A program made the position numbers and the translations under genes. A stretch of 25,600 nucleotides of DNA from a virus. This document shows, in pieces, positions 7,703 through 14,621 of this stretch; the first letter of the stretch is position 1, and each line of letters starts with the position of its first letter. The notes under the pieces were generated by a model, which ran no database searches, was not told the DNA's origin, and worked only from the letters and a program-made list of their open reading frames with translations. Location of the stretch: IMG/VR virus record IMGVR_UViG_3300047546_002090, positions 1 through 25,600 of that record, one strand, 5' to 3'.

Positions 7703-7833
7703 TGTCGGATGAGGAATGCCGCCGGGCCATCCTCTTCCTTGCAAACTTCACCGGATGGCCGCTCTCAGAATTGGAGCGGCTTTCTCTTTCCGAGCTTCGG
7801 GAATGGGTGGTGTTAGTGCCCAAGCCTCAGTGA
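7702..7833 (+). CDS. E': gpE' extension of the tail chaperone (made by -1 frameshift)
   Basis: The -1 frame entered after 7699 runs to the TGA at 7831-7833 and adds 44 residues to E, giving a fused product of about 126 residues. From the ATG at 7702 it would be 43 residues. The segment ILFLANFTGWPLSELERLSL followed by ELREW matches the short P2 GpE family pattern (a helix, then WP, then a second helix ending in E-W). The ATG at 7702 overlaps the E stop (TAATG), so restart is possible. There is no Shine-Dalgarno sequence before it, which favours frameshifting. It ends three bases before the tape measure start. Role: recruits tail tube subunits to the chaperone-coated tape measure. Confidence 0.75.
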   Translation: MSDEECRRAILFLANFTGWPLSELERLSLSELREWVVLVPKPQ

Positions 7834-7836
7834 TTT

Positions 7837-9765
7837 ATGGCCAACCGCAATTTCTCCGCCACCATTTCGATCGGCGCCAAACTTGAGCAGTCGTTCAAGG
7901 GCGTCTTTGGCGGGGTTAAACGGGACATCGAGGCGCTCGGGAAGAGCGTAGCGGCAGCCCGTGGCCAGCGGGATCTCATCTCTGGCGTGGTGGGGGCGCG
8001 CTCGCAGTTCTCCGCCGCCTCGCAGGCTCTCACCGAGGCGCAGGAATCCGTTGCGCTCTCCCGCAAGTTTGGCGACAAGGCGGACGTTCGAGCGTCGCAG
8101 AAACTCGAAGCCGCTGCGATGAAGCAGGCTCTCGCCGAGCGGCGGGCGCTGAACGAAATCACGGCCCACGCCAAGGCAGCCGGGATCAACGTCAAAAAGC
8201 TCACCGAGGAAGAGCGCAAGGCGACCGAGCAGCTCGGTAAGCTCGAAACGGAAATGCAGCGGCTTCAGCAGCGGAGCGACCGCATCGACTCCGTGGGGCG
8301 CGTGTTCCGTCGGGTTGGTGACGCCGCGCAGCACGTCGGGCAACGTTTCGGGCGGGCTGCGGAAGCATTCAGCGGCGCACGCAACCGGATGCTCCTCTTT
8401 ACGGCGGCGGCGACCGCTGCGGGATACGCGGTTTACAAGCTGACCAAGGGCTTCATCGACTCGGAAGACAGCCTGGGCGACACCGCTGAGGCGCTCAACA
8501 TCACGACGGGCAGCCTCAAACAATGGCAGGTGATGGCCGCCACCGTCGGGATCGGGGACGAGAAGCTCAACAAGTCGTTCGCCAAATTCTCGGCCTCCAT
8601 CGAGGAGGGCAGTGAGAAGACGATCAAGGTGCTCAACGAACTCGGCCTTTCCCAAGAGAAGCTGAAGGGGCTTCCGCTCGGGCAGCAAATCGCCATCATC
8701 GCGGACAAATTCAGAAACTACTCGGGGAAGATGAACCAAGCGGCGATGGTTCAGGCGCTCTTTGGTAAAGGGGCGACCAACCTTGCCACCGTGTTCCACA
8801 TGAGCCGGGCGGAGTTAGACGGATTCCTGGAACGCTCAAAAAAAATCGGGTACATCCTCGACAAAGAGGGGGTGCAAAAGGTGAGCGCGATGGCCGCCAG
8901 CATGGACACGCTGGACATCGCCCTCAAAGGCACGCGCAACACCATCGCGCTCGGGCTCGCCCCGGCGATCACCCGCGTCGGCGAAGCCATCACCAAGTTC
9001 CTCACTGAGCACAACGACGACATTCGGAAGTGGGCGACGGAGTTCGGGGAAACGCTCGAAAAGGAGCTTCTCCCGGCGGTGAAAGAGTTCCTCGTGGAGC
9101 TTCCCGGAATGGCTCAGAAATTCGGCGAGTTCGCCGGGGGCGTTTGGAAAGTTGTCACCGCAGTCAAAGACCTCATGGGCGGCTGGGGCGGGCTCGCGGC
9201 GGCTCTCACCATTGCCAACTTCACCCCCGTCTTCGCCGCGTTCGGTCCGTGGGGCCTCGCCGTTGAGGCGGTCGCCATTGCAGTCGTGGCGCTTTACAAC
9301 AACTGGGACAAAGTGCAGGCCAAGGTGGCCGAGTGGGGCAAGGCGACGGCGGACATCATCCGCGAGGTGGCGGGCGTCTTGAAAGAGGCGTGGGGACCGG
9401 CCTTCGACTGGATCGAGGCGAAATTCAAAGCGATCGGCGGCTTCATCAAGACTTGGGTGATCGACCCCTTCCTTTCGTTTGCGGACAAGCTCGAAAAGCT
9501 CATCCCGGACGTGAGCAAATACCTCCCGAGCGCCCCCACCGGCGCCTCAGGCGCTTACATGGGCATGGCCGGAGCGCCGGGCCTTGGGCTCATCTCGCAG
9601 GACCAAATGCGGCGGCTCACGCCGGGGGCAGGGACGATGAACAACAACGTCAGCGTCACGATCAACGCGCCGGGAGCCAACGGGGACGAAATCGCCAACA
9701 AACTCCGCGAGAATTTGCGGCGCAAGCCGCTCTTCGACCAGAACTACGTCCTCGCGCCCCAGTAG
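7837..9765 (+). CDS. T: Tail tape measure protein (gpT)
   Basis: The 642-residue protein is the tape measure by position after E/E' and by form. It has a long Ala/Glu/Lys-rich helical N-terminal half (residues 1-190, many coiled-coil heptads), a first hydrophobic segment near MLLFTAAATAAGYAVYKLTK (about 188-207) and a larger hydrophobic stretch near 450-485 (LAAALTIANFTPVFAAFGPW). A Trp/Lys-rich amphipathic region follows, and the C-terminus contains NNNVSVTINAPGANGDEIAN, a frequent ending in this family. The tape measure sets tail length and helps DNA cross the inner membrane. At 642 residues it is somewhat shorter than P2 gpT (about 815), suggesting a shorter tail. Confidence 0.93.
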   Translation: MANRNFSATISIGAKLEQSFKGVFGGVKRDIEALGKSVAAARGQRDLISGVVGARSQFSAASQALTEAQESVALSRKFGDKADVRASQKLEAAAMKQALAERRALNEITAHAKAAGINVKKLTEEERKATEQLGKLETEMQRLQQRSDRIDSVGRVFRRVGDAAQHVGQRFGRAAEAFSGARNRMLLFTAAATAAGYAVYKLTKGFIDSEDSLGDTAEALNITTGSLKQWQVMAATVGIGDEKLNKSFAKFSASIEEGSEKTIKVLNELGLSQEKLKGLPLGQQIAIIADKFRNYSGKMNQAAMVQALFGKGATNLATVFHMSRAELDGFLERSKKIGYILDKEGVQKVSAMAASMDTLDIALKGTRNTIALGLAPAITRVGEAITKFLTEHNDDIRKWATEFGETLEKELLPAVKEFLVELPGMAQKFGEFAGGVWKVVTAVKDLMGGWGGLAAALTIANFTPVFAAFGPWGLAVEAVAIAVVALYNNWDKVQAKVAEWGKATADIIREVAGVLKEAWGPAFDWIEAKFKAIGGFIKTWVIDPFLSFADKLEKLIPDVSKYLPSAPTGASGAYMGMAGAPGLGLISQDQMRRLTPGAGTMNNNVSVTINAPGANGDEIANKLRENLRRKPLFDQNYVLAPQ

Positions 9766-9768
9766 CCT

Positions 9769-10212
9769 ATGAGCGTCCAAATGATCCTCGGGTTTTTCCC
9801 GTTCAGCGTCTCGACCGCCGCTTACGACGAACTCACCCGCGCGCACTCCTACGACTGGGCTGAGCAGCGCCGCGTGGGCCAGCTCCCCCGTCTCCAATTC
9901 ACCGGGCCGAACTCGCCCGTCATTCAGCTCCGGGGAACCCTCATCCCACCATTCACCGGCACCAGGGCGAACGTCGCTCGGATCCGGCTCATGGCGGAGC
10001 AGGGCAAGCCGCTCCTCCTCATCGCCGGGACGGGGCTTGTGCTGGGGCGCTGGGTCATCACCGAAATCAGCGACACGGGCACTTTCTTCGCCCCCAACGG
10101 GCAGCCGAGGCGGACCGAGTTCAACCTCGCGCTCAAAAAATACGACGACGGGGCCGGGCCGTTCCAGCAGGCCCTCACCAAGATTTCCAACCTCGCGGCG
10201 TCAATCGTTTAG
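9769..10212 (+). CDS. U: Tail protein gpU (tail terminator/baseplate region)
   Basis: This 147-residue protein fits the P2 gpU family: the start MILGFFPFSVSTAAYDELTR, then YDWAEQRRVGQLPRLQFTGP, the IQLRGTLIPPFTG strand and the ending RRTEFNLALKKYDDG. gpU is needed to complete the P2 tail. Its gene follows the tape measure here at a distance of only three bases, as in P2. Length matches the family and there is no sign of damage. The start has no recognisable ribosome binding site, so it may depend on coupling to T. Confidence 0.92.
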   Translation: MSVQMILGFFPFSVSTAAYDELTRAHSYDWAEQRRVGQLPRLQFTGPNSPVIQLRGTLIPPFTGTRANVARIRLMAEQGKPLLLIAGTGLVLGRWVITEISDTGTFFAPNGQPRRTEFNLALKKYDDGAGPFQQALTKISNLAASIV

Positions 10213-10215
10213 GCC

Positions 10216-10425
10216 ATGCAATACCGAACCAAAGACAGCGAGATGCTCGACGAAATCCTCTGGCGCGTCTTCGATACGACCGAGAAGCAGGTGCTCGAAA
10301 AGACGCTGGCGCTCAACCCTGGGCTCGCGGACTACGGGCCGACGCTGCCCTCCGGGCTCCTCCTCGAACTGCCGGAGAAGCCGCTCAAGGACGTGACGGC
10401 CAGCACGCCGATCCTCTACGCATGA
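10216..10425 (+). CDS. X: Tail protein X (LysM-like)
   Basis: The 69-residue protein corresponds to the P2 gpX tail family. It opens with MQYRTKDSEMLDEILWRVF and carries the LysM-like pattern ALNPGLADYGPTLPSGLLLE followed by LPEKP. gpX belongs to the baseplate/tail hub region and is thought to help hub assembly. In P2 the X gene is located elsewhere in the tail cluster, but many P2-type tail modules have the order U-X-D seen here. The stop overlaps the D start by four bases (ATGA), consistent with coupled translation. Confidence 0.9.
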   Translation: MQYRTKDSEMLDEILWRVFDTTEKQVLEKTLALNPGLADYGPTLPSGLLLELPEKPLKDVTASTPILYA

Positions 10426-11198
10426 CGCCGCAATTCCGCATTCTTTCCAACGGGAGCGACCTCACGACGGACTACGCGCCCCGGCTGCTTTCGCTCGAAG
10501 TGGTGGACTCGACGGACGAGCAGAGCGACTCGCTCAGCCTGACCCTCGATTGCGCGCGCGACGGCGAGAAGCTCCTACCCATCCCGCAGCGGGGCGACCG
10601 CATCGAAGTTTGGATCGGCTACGGCAACGCCCTCGTCCGGGTGGCGAACGCCTTCGTCGTGGACGAAATCGAAATTGAGGGGCCGCCCGACACGCTTTCC
10701 GTCCGGTGCAGCTCCACCGCCTTCACTGCCGACACGTTCAAGGGCACGAAGTCGCTCGTCACCCGGCGCTCGGCCTCCTACGACAACACGACGGTCGCTG
10801 AAATCGTGAACGCCGTGGCGAAGCGGAACGGGCTCCAGGCATCCGTGGCGGACGAGATTGGAAGCCTTCAGATCCCGCACCTCGACCAGACGAACGAGAG
10901 CGACACCTCATTCCTCCTCCGCGTTGTCCGGCAGGCGGGCGGCATCCTCAAGCCGCAGGACGGGCGCATCGTGGTGCTCGCCGAGGCTGGCGGGACGACG
11001 ACAAGCGGGGAAAACGCCTCGATCACCATCACGCCGGACGTGGTGACGCGCTGGCGCGTGCAGCACGGGACGAAGCTCAACGACGTGAAGAAGGTGAAGG
11101 TGCAGCACCACGACTACAACGCAGCCCAAACGCTTTCGGTCAGCGCCGAACTGAAGAAGTCGGCGACGTGGAAGGAAGCAACGGAGGGGGTGGAATAA
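10422..11198 (+). CDS. D: Late control/tail hub protein gpD, N-terminal part
   Basis: The 258 residues match the N-terminal two thirds of gpD-type baseplate hub proteins: FRILSNGSDLTTDYAPRLLS, DEQSDSLSLTLDCARDGEKL, IEVWIGYGN, and the later block SDTSFLLRVVRQAGGILKPQ. gpD forms the trimeric hub under the tail tube. The family normally runs to about 350-390 residues, but this frame stops with TAA at 11196-11198. The missing C-terminal part lies in the -1 frame immediately downstream (see next entry). The junction holds five G residues at 11186-11190 and a TAATG stop-start. This could be a real split, a recoding site or an indel in the assembly. Confidence 0.88.
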   Translation: MTPQFRILSNGSDLTTDYAPRLLSLEVVDSTDEQSDSLSLTLDCARDGEKLLPIPQRGDRIEVWIGYGNALVRVANAFVVDEIEIEGPPDTLSVRCSSTAFTADTFKGTKSLVTRRSASYDNTTVAEIVNAVAKRNGLQASVADEIGSLQIPHLDQTNESDTSFLLRVVRQAGGILKPQDGRIVVLAEAGGTTTSGENASITITPDVVTRWRVQHGTKLNDVKKVKVQHHDYNAAQTLSVSAELKKSATWKEATEGVE

Positions 11199-11569
11199 TG
11201 CCGGGGACGATGACAGAAGCGACCGGGGAAGAGGGCGACATGGCTCTCCTCTACCACGCCGCAGACGGGACCAACGCCCAGCAGGAGGCGGAATCGTGCG
11301 CCCGCCGGATCGAGCGCCGGGGTCGCGCTTTCGAGGTCGAAATGCCGGGGAACCCGGACGTGGCGGCTGGGATGAACATCACCCTTTACGGCTTCCGGGA
11401 CGGCGTGGACGGCGAATGGGTTGCCAAGATCGTCCGGCATCGAATATCACGGGACGGCTGGCGGACGGTGATTCAGGGCGAGGGCACTGACGGCGCTTTC
11501 CTCGCGCAGAAAGCCAAGCGGCTCGGAGGTGAGTTTCAGCCTCGGGCAAAGAGCACTCCAACCGAATAG
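11198..11569 (+). CDS. D: gpD, C-terminal part in the -1 frame
   Basis: Read from the ATG at 11198 this gives 123 residues that complete gpD. They contain LYHAADGTNAQQEAESCARR, the typical FEVEMPGNPDVAAGMNITLY block, GFRDGVDGEWVAKIVRH and a closing GWRTVIQGEG strand. The ATG overlaps the stop of the N-terminal frame and is preceded at 11183-11190 by GGAGGGGG, a good Shine-Dalgarno sequence seven to ten bases away; this is unusual in this SD-poor operon and supports a separate or re-initiated product. A -1 slip on the G run would instead join both parts into one protein of about 380 residues. It converges with the integrase, overlapping its 3' end by 34 bases. Confidence 0.8.
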   Translation: MPGTMTEATGEEGDMALLYHAADGTNAQQEAESCARRIERRGRAFEVEMPGNPDVAAGMNITLYGFRDGVDGEWVAKIVRHRISRDGWRTVIQGEGTDGAFLAQKAKRLGGEFQPRAKSTPTE

Positions 11570-12750
11570 CGGAATGTTTTGGATGGTTCTGGGCGGCGGT
11601 CTTCATCGCTGCGGACGATGGAGAGGATTGCACCTGACGCGCGCGCCGCGTTGCGGTGTTTCTCGCTTTGCGGCCCGTGAATGTATCGGGCAGCGGTCGC
11701 CATCTGGCGGTGGCCTAGGAGGTCAGCAACCTCCCGCTGGCTCGCCCCGGCGCGGTGAGCGAGAGAGCCGACCGTGTGGCGGATGTCGTGGAGGCGCACC
11801 TCGGGCCGGATCCGCGCGGCGGCTTTGAGGTTGCGCCACATCCTCTGGTGCCCCTCGATGGGGCCGCCATCACGCCCCGGCAGGACGAAGAGCGACGTGC
11901 GAGGCAACTCGGCCAGCAGCTCGACGACCTCGGGAGGAAGCGGCACGTCTCGCGCCCCCGTTTTGCTGCCTTCGTGCGGGATCCGCAGCCGGGCGTTTGG
12001 CAGGTCCACCCACGACCAGAGCGCGCGCCTCCACTCCCCGCAGCGGCAGCCGGTCAGGAGCAGCAGCCGGACGAGGGTGGCGAAGGACGGCATCCAACGG
12101 GGCGAGTCCAGCTCGGCCCAAAGGCGGGCAACCTCGTCGGGCTCCAGCAGCGTCTCCCGGGGGGCCTCGGGGAAGTCCTCGATGTCCTCGCACGGGTTCG
12201 AGTGCCGGGGGCGCATTCCCCACTTCTCGGCGAGGCGGAATGCCACCCGGAGCATTTCAAAAACCCGGTTGCAGTTCGTGGGGCGCGGCGCGAGCTTGCG
12301 GTGGAGGCGCAGGAGGTCAGCCTGGGCGATGTCTGCCACGGCGGGGTTCCCAAGCGCAGGCAGCACGTGCAGCCGCCACGCGATTTCGTAGTTTCGGGCC
12401 GTGCCCTTGCGCTTCTGGGCCGCGTGCTCGGCCATGAAGCGATCCCGCAGCTCCTCCAGCCGGGCCGCTTGGCGGCGCCGCGTCCGATCGGCTTTCGGGT
12501 CGCCCCCGGCCCGCACGGCTTTGAACGCCTCGCGGGCCATCTCGCGCGCCTCCTCGGGGTGCAGCTCCTCAGACGTCCCGAGGGTCAGCAGCCGCCCCGT
12601 CCCCGTGTGGGTTCGGTAGCGGACGACAAAGGACCGGCGCCCCGACTCCAAGACGCGCAGGCCGAAGCCGGGCAAGACTGCATCCCACGTGAACCCGACC
12701 GCAGCGGCTTCGACACTGCGGACGGTGAGTTTCTGGCGGCTTTCAGGCAA
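11536..12750 (-). CDS. int: Tyrosine recombinase integrase
   Basis: The 404-residue protein starts at the TTG at 12750. AAAGGAG lies seven bases upstream of it, while the in-frame ATG at 12798 has no ribosome binding site and would cause a 56-base overlap with the gene before it. An N-terminal DUF4102-like arm-binding domain (SRQKLTVRSVEAA, then LPGFGLRVLESGRRSFVVRY) is followed by a core-binding domain and the catalytic domain. Catalytic residues by this start are Arg236 (GCRCGEWRR), Lys263, His321 and Arg324 (LHDIRHT), His347 (LLGHRQ) and Tyr356 (ARYIH). It catalyses site-specific integration, here most likely into tRNA-Met at the core site near 13825-13874. It is the last gene of a - strand series and converges with D. 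Confidence 0.95.
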   Translation of the reverse strand: MPESRQKLTVRSVEAAAVGFTWDAVLPGFGLRVLESGRRSFVVRYRTHTGTGRLLTLGTSEELHPEEAREMAREAFKAVRAGGDPKADRTRRRQAARLEELRDRFMAEHAAQKRKGTARNYEIAWRLHVLPALGNPAVADIAQADLLRLHRKLAPRPTNCNRVFEMLRVAFRLAEKWGMRPRHSNPCEDIEDFPEAPRETLLEPDEVARLWAELDSPRWMPSFATLVRLLLLTGCRCGEWRRALWSWVDLPNARLRIPHEGSKTGARDVPLPPEVVELLAELPRTSLFVLPGRDGGPIEGHQRMWRNLKAAARIRPEVRLHDIRHTVGSLAHRAGASQREVADLLGHRQMATAARYIHGPQSEKHRNAARASGAILSIVRSDEDRRPEPSKTFRYSVGVLFARG

Positions 12751-13120
12751 CAGGGCTCTCCTTTGTTCCGTTCTGGATTCGAACCTTGCCGTCGGCATCA
12801 ATTTCGAAATCTACGCGGTCGCCGCAGGTTAGTCCGTGCGCCGTAACGATTGCGGCCCAAATACTTCCCGCATTTACGTTGGCAATTCGGCAAACTCTCT
12901 CTTCGTGCTTTGACGTGACTTTTACACCCAAGGGGGAAGCCCCTTGGCTTGGCGGGATGAACAGGCGGAATGCCTGCACCGTCTCGGCAGTGTTTCGGAT
13001 CACAGCGCGGGCTTCTTTGAGTTCAGCGCGGAGGCCGTGGATGGTTTCACGCAGGCTCTCGCAATCGGAGCCTTCGCAGCCATTGCCGCCACGGCATTTG
13101 CAAATGAGATTACGGCTCAT
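12743..13120 (-). CDS. Cys-rich N-terminus protein, unknown function
   Basis: The 125-residue product begins with four closely spaced cysteines (C7, C9, C15, C20), possibly a small metal-binding knuckle. A helical, coiled-coil-like stretch follows (about 22-50) and then a C-terminal part rich in beta strands (VDFEIDADGKVRIQNG). I do not recognise a family. The ATG has a strong ribosome binding site (AGGAGGTGG) located in the end of the upstream gene and overlaps that gene by four bases. Its own end overlaps the TTG start of the integrase by eight bases, so it could be co-expressed with int. Confidence 0.6.
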   Translation of the reverse strand: MSRNLICKCRGGNGCEGSDCESLRETIHGLRAELKEARAVIRNTAETVQAFRLFIPPSQGASPLGVKVTSKHEERVCRIANVNAGSIWAAIVTAHGLTCGDRVDFEIDADGKVRIQNGTKESPVA

Positions 13121-13305
13121 TCCACCACCTCCTGCGATTCAGCTTCATTCCCTACCGGCACAAGCACCTCAATCAATCGCTTCTCCTTGCCGTCAATAAA
13201 TCCCACCCCAGCCCCTTTTAAAGCAGCTCCATTTGGTAAAGCCGCAGCCAATTTCATAAGGTCATTTACAGAAATGCCTCCGATTATCGTAAACATAACC
13301 CTCAT
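13117..13305 (-). CDS. Small protein, unknown function
   Basis: This is a 62-residue protein with a hydrophobic start (MRVMFTIIGGISVNDLMKLA) and an otherwise mixed alpha/beta composition (GVGFIDGKEKRLIEVLVPVG). The N-terminus is not a convincing membrane segment. Both ends show four-base ATGA overlaps with the neighbouring genes, and the ribosome binding site AGGAGGTGG precedes the ATG, which supports real translation. No family is recognised; the position between integrase and att core is the only context. Confidence 0.55.
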   Translation of the reverse strand: MRVMFTIIGGISVNDLMKLAAALPNGAALKGAGVGFIDGKEKRLIEVLVPVGNEAESQEVVE

Positions 13306-13703
13306 TTCGCCACCTCCTCTTTGGATGCGGCTATCAAGGCGTCGGCTTGAGCAAGCGCAACATCCTCATTTGTTGCCAATTCTGGGTTTGCACAACCTCC
13401 AGCCAGTAACATCGCCGCAATCTCCAGCCGCGATGGCTCGGGTCTTGCAACCATCGCGCTGATCTTTTCTTTGCGATGATCCGCAACTTTTTTCCAGTGC
13501 TTCCATTCGCCTTCGGCGTTTCTTAGCTCGGCTTTGAGCTTCACCACCTCAGCGCGCGCTTCGTCGCGGTCATCCTCAGCTTTTGAACGTGCAACGAGGA
13601 GCATTGCGGAAAATGCCTCTTCGTGTGCGAGTTTCGCTTTCAGCTGCTCAATCGTTGCGCGCGCTGTATGCGGGCAGGTTTCGGTGTTTTGGTGTTCGCT
13701 CAT
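13302..13703 (-). CDS. Coiled-coil protein, unknown function
   Basis: The start chosen is the ATG at 13703 (MSEHQNTETCPHTARATIEQ), giving 133 residues; an upstream extension would read into the att region. Residues 18-90 are strongly helical and charged with heptad character (LKAKLAHEEAFSAMLL, EVVKLKAELRNAEGEWKHWK), so a coiled coil is likely. The remainder is Ala-rich and also helical. There is no recognised domain. It is the first gene to the left of the att core, and an arm-type repeat copy at 13703-13711 overlaps its start codon. An integrase- or host-factor-bound att region would therefore sit on its promoter. Confidence 0.6.
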   Translation of the reverse strand: MSEHQNTETCPHTARATIEQLKAKLAHEEAFSAMLLVARSKAEDDRDEARAEVVKLKAELRNAEGEWKHWKKVADHRKEKISAMVARPEPSRLEIAAMLLAGGCANPELATNEDVALAQADALIAASKEEVAK

Positions 13704-13778
13704 TGTGCGCAGTTGGGGTTCATTGTCCGCAAACGCCCGCAATGGGGCGCAAGCGGCTCGGGTTCAGTTTCTTAGGTT

Positions 13779-13794
13779 TTGCAACGGGTTGCAA
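13779..13794. repeat. Inverted repeat TTGCAA-CGGG-TTGCAA
   Basis: A 16-base perfect inverted repeat with a four-base spacer lies 31 bases from the att core and upstream of the gene starting at 13703. It may be a binding site for an accessory factor such as the excisionase or a regulator. Its half-sites differ from the CTTGC-N4-GCAAG operators on the right side. Flanking it, GGGGCGCAA occurs twice (13744-13752 and 13796-13804). Confidence 0.5.
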
Positions 13795-13824
13795 GGGGGC
13801 GCAATCGCGCTCAATCGGATACCT

Positions 13825-13874
13825 TCAGGCTCATAACCTGAAGGTCACAGGTTCAAATCCTGTCCCCGCAACCA
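13825..13874 (+). other. att core: 3' half of a tRNA-Met(CAU) gene
   Basis: The segment folds as the 3' half of a tRNA: anticodon stem TCAGG/CCTGA with loop CTCATAA (anticodon CAT at 13832-13834), variable loop AGGTC, T arm ACAGG-TTCAAAT-CCTGT, acceptor strand CCCCGCA, discriminator A and encoded CCA (13872-13874). The CCCCGCAACCA end resembles initiator tRNA-fMet. No matching 5' half (expected acceptor strand around GCGGGG and a D arm) exists upstream, so it is not a complete gene. Phage integrases often use exactly this part of a tRNA gene as crossover region; integration would restore the host tRNA. Confidence 0.82.
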
Positions 13875-13888
13875 ACAATATCAGGCAC

Positions 13889-14131
13889 TTAGGTCGGTTC
13901 CGCCCTCGGGGGCGGCTCTGCCTTGTCCGCAGGTTGTCCGCAAAAATGGCGCGGAAGATATTCGATTTCCCAAGTCGGGTGAAACACCCCACGGCTGCCC
14001 TCGCTGGAAACGGCGCGGATGCAATCTCCTTTGGAGCTTGTCACGCGGAAGATAATGCGCCCCATGAAGAGAAATTCCGCCCCCCTGTAAGCTGGCACCC
14101 CATACGTTTTGCGAATGTAAGCAAGACTCAC
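13889..14131 (-). CDS. Small phage protein with YIRKTYGVPA start, unknown function
   Basis: An 80-residue protein from the GTG at 14131, which overlaps the stop of the preceding gene (GTGA) and has GTGAGGTG as ribosome binding site. The start SLAYIRKTYGVPAYRGAEFL and the later FHPTWEIEYL pattern recur in small phage proteins of 60-80 residues that I know only as hypothetical; the fold is likely a small beta barrel. The Pro-rich C-terminus runs over two attP arm repeats, so the tail of the protein may be constrained by the DNA signal. Function is unknown. Confidence 0.65.
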   Translation of the reverse strand: MSLAYIRKTYGVPAYRGAEFLFMGRIIFRVTSSKGDCIRAVSSEGSRGVFHPTWEIEYLPRHFCGQPADKAEPPPRAEPT

Positions 14132-14472
14132 GGATACACCTCACTTTCGAGTTTATGAACGCGGCGCCGCCATTGGTCTATAAGGTCAGAATTGAAAGGC
14201 GTGTTACACATCGAAAGCAGCTCCATTGCTTCCTCAAGTTGTCGTTTTAGTGCCTTGTACTCCTTTGGCTCCTGCGCCATCAGCGCTGCCTCCAACTCAA
14301 TAGAATACGTCTGCAACTCAGCAACTCGCGCCTTCAACCCGTCCAGTCGGCGAATGAGCGCAAGGATGCTCGGGGGTTCCGGCGGGAGCTTGCTTCCAAC
14401 GACATCAACCACCGAGGTCAGCGTTGGCAGCGCGCCCCAGAAGCCGTCGGGGTTCACAGGTTGGTCGCTCAT
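14128..14472 (-). CDS. Helical protein, unknown function
   Basis: The ATG at 14472 is chosen because it overlaps the preceding stop (ATGA) and has GGAG eight bases upstream; a longer reading would run through the previous gene. The 114 residues have an unstructured start (MSDQPVNPDGFWGALPTLTS) and a long helical region from about 40 (ILALIRRLDGLKARVAELQT) with coiled-coil character, ending in WRRRVHKLESEVYP. No domain is recognised. It belongs to the overlapping - strand gene series. Confidence 0.55.
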   Translation of the reverse strand: MSDQPVNPDGFWGALPTLTSVVDVVGSKLPPEPPSILALIRRLDGLKARVAELQTYSIELEAALMAQEPKEYKALKRQLEEAMELLSMCNTPFNSDLIDQWRRRVHKLESEVYP

Positions 14473-14621
14473 TTCGGGCACTCCGGGTTGAGGCACACAA
14501 ACACCCCTCCGCAAACGTAGGGCCGCCCGTTTTCGCCGACTTCAACGTCCGGCTCCTCCGTCATCACCCACCCGCAAACCACGCACTCTTCCTCGTCGAT
14601 TTCTTTTTGTGGGTCGTTCAT
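14469..14621 (-). CDS. Small zinc-ribbon-like protein
   Basis: A 50-residue frame with four-base overlaps at both ends. Cysteines C13-x2-C16 (ECVVCGW) and C43-x4-C48 (VCLNPEC), plus C37, suggest a zinc ribbon or knuckle; the rest is acidic (KEIDEEE, TEEPDVEVGENG). The ATG has the strong ribosome binding site GAGGAGGTGG. Small phage zinc ribbons of this sort are common and mostly unassigned. Protein or nucleic acid binding is plausible but not shown. Confidence 0.6.
   Translation of the reverse strand: MNDPQKEIDEEECVVCGWVMTEEPDVEVGENGRPYVCGGVFVCLNPECPK

Larger units (their letters stand above)
13703..13944. other. attP region with arm-type repeats
   Basis: Direct repeats TTGTCCGCA flank the tRNA-derived core on both sides: TTGTGCGCA (one mismatch) at 13703-13711, TTGTCCGCAAA at 13723-13733, TTGTCCGCA at 13923-13931 and TTGTCCGCAAA at 13934-13944. 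All are in the same orientation. This is the layout of integrase arm-binding sites around an attP core. One further exact TTGTCCGCA lies far away at 19345-19353 within a coding region, so chance copies do occur. Assignment to integrase is inference. Confidence 0.65.

Noticed and set aside
12751-12801. Integrase start at the ATG 12798 or TTG 12801
   Set aside because: Neither has a ribosome binding site and both overlap the upstream gene by more than 50 bases; the TTG at 12750 has AAAGGAG at good spacing.
11755-12846. 363-residue open frame on the + strand
   Set aside because: It is antisense to the integrase, whose full catalytic residue set is visible.
13799-13874. A complete tRNA-Met gene
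   Set aside because: Anticodon, T arm and acceptor 3' strand are good, but no 5' acceptor strand or D arm can be paired upstream, so it is an att copy of the 3' half.
13896-13918. Terminator hairpin CCGCCC-TCGG-GGGCGG near the att core
   Set aside because: It has no T run on either side and lies within the coding end of the gene at 13889; GC-rich chance pairing is likely.
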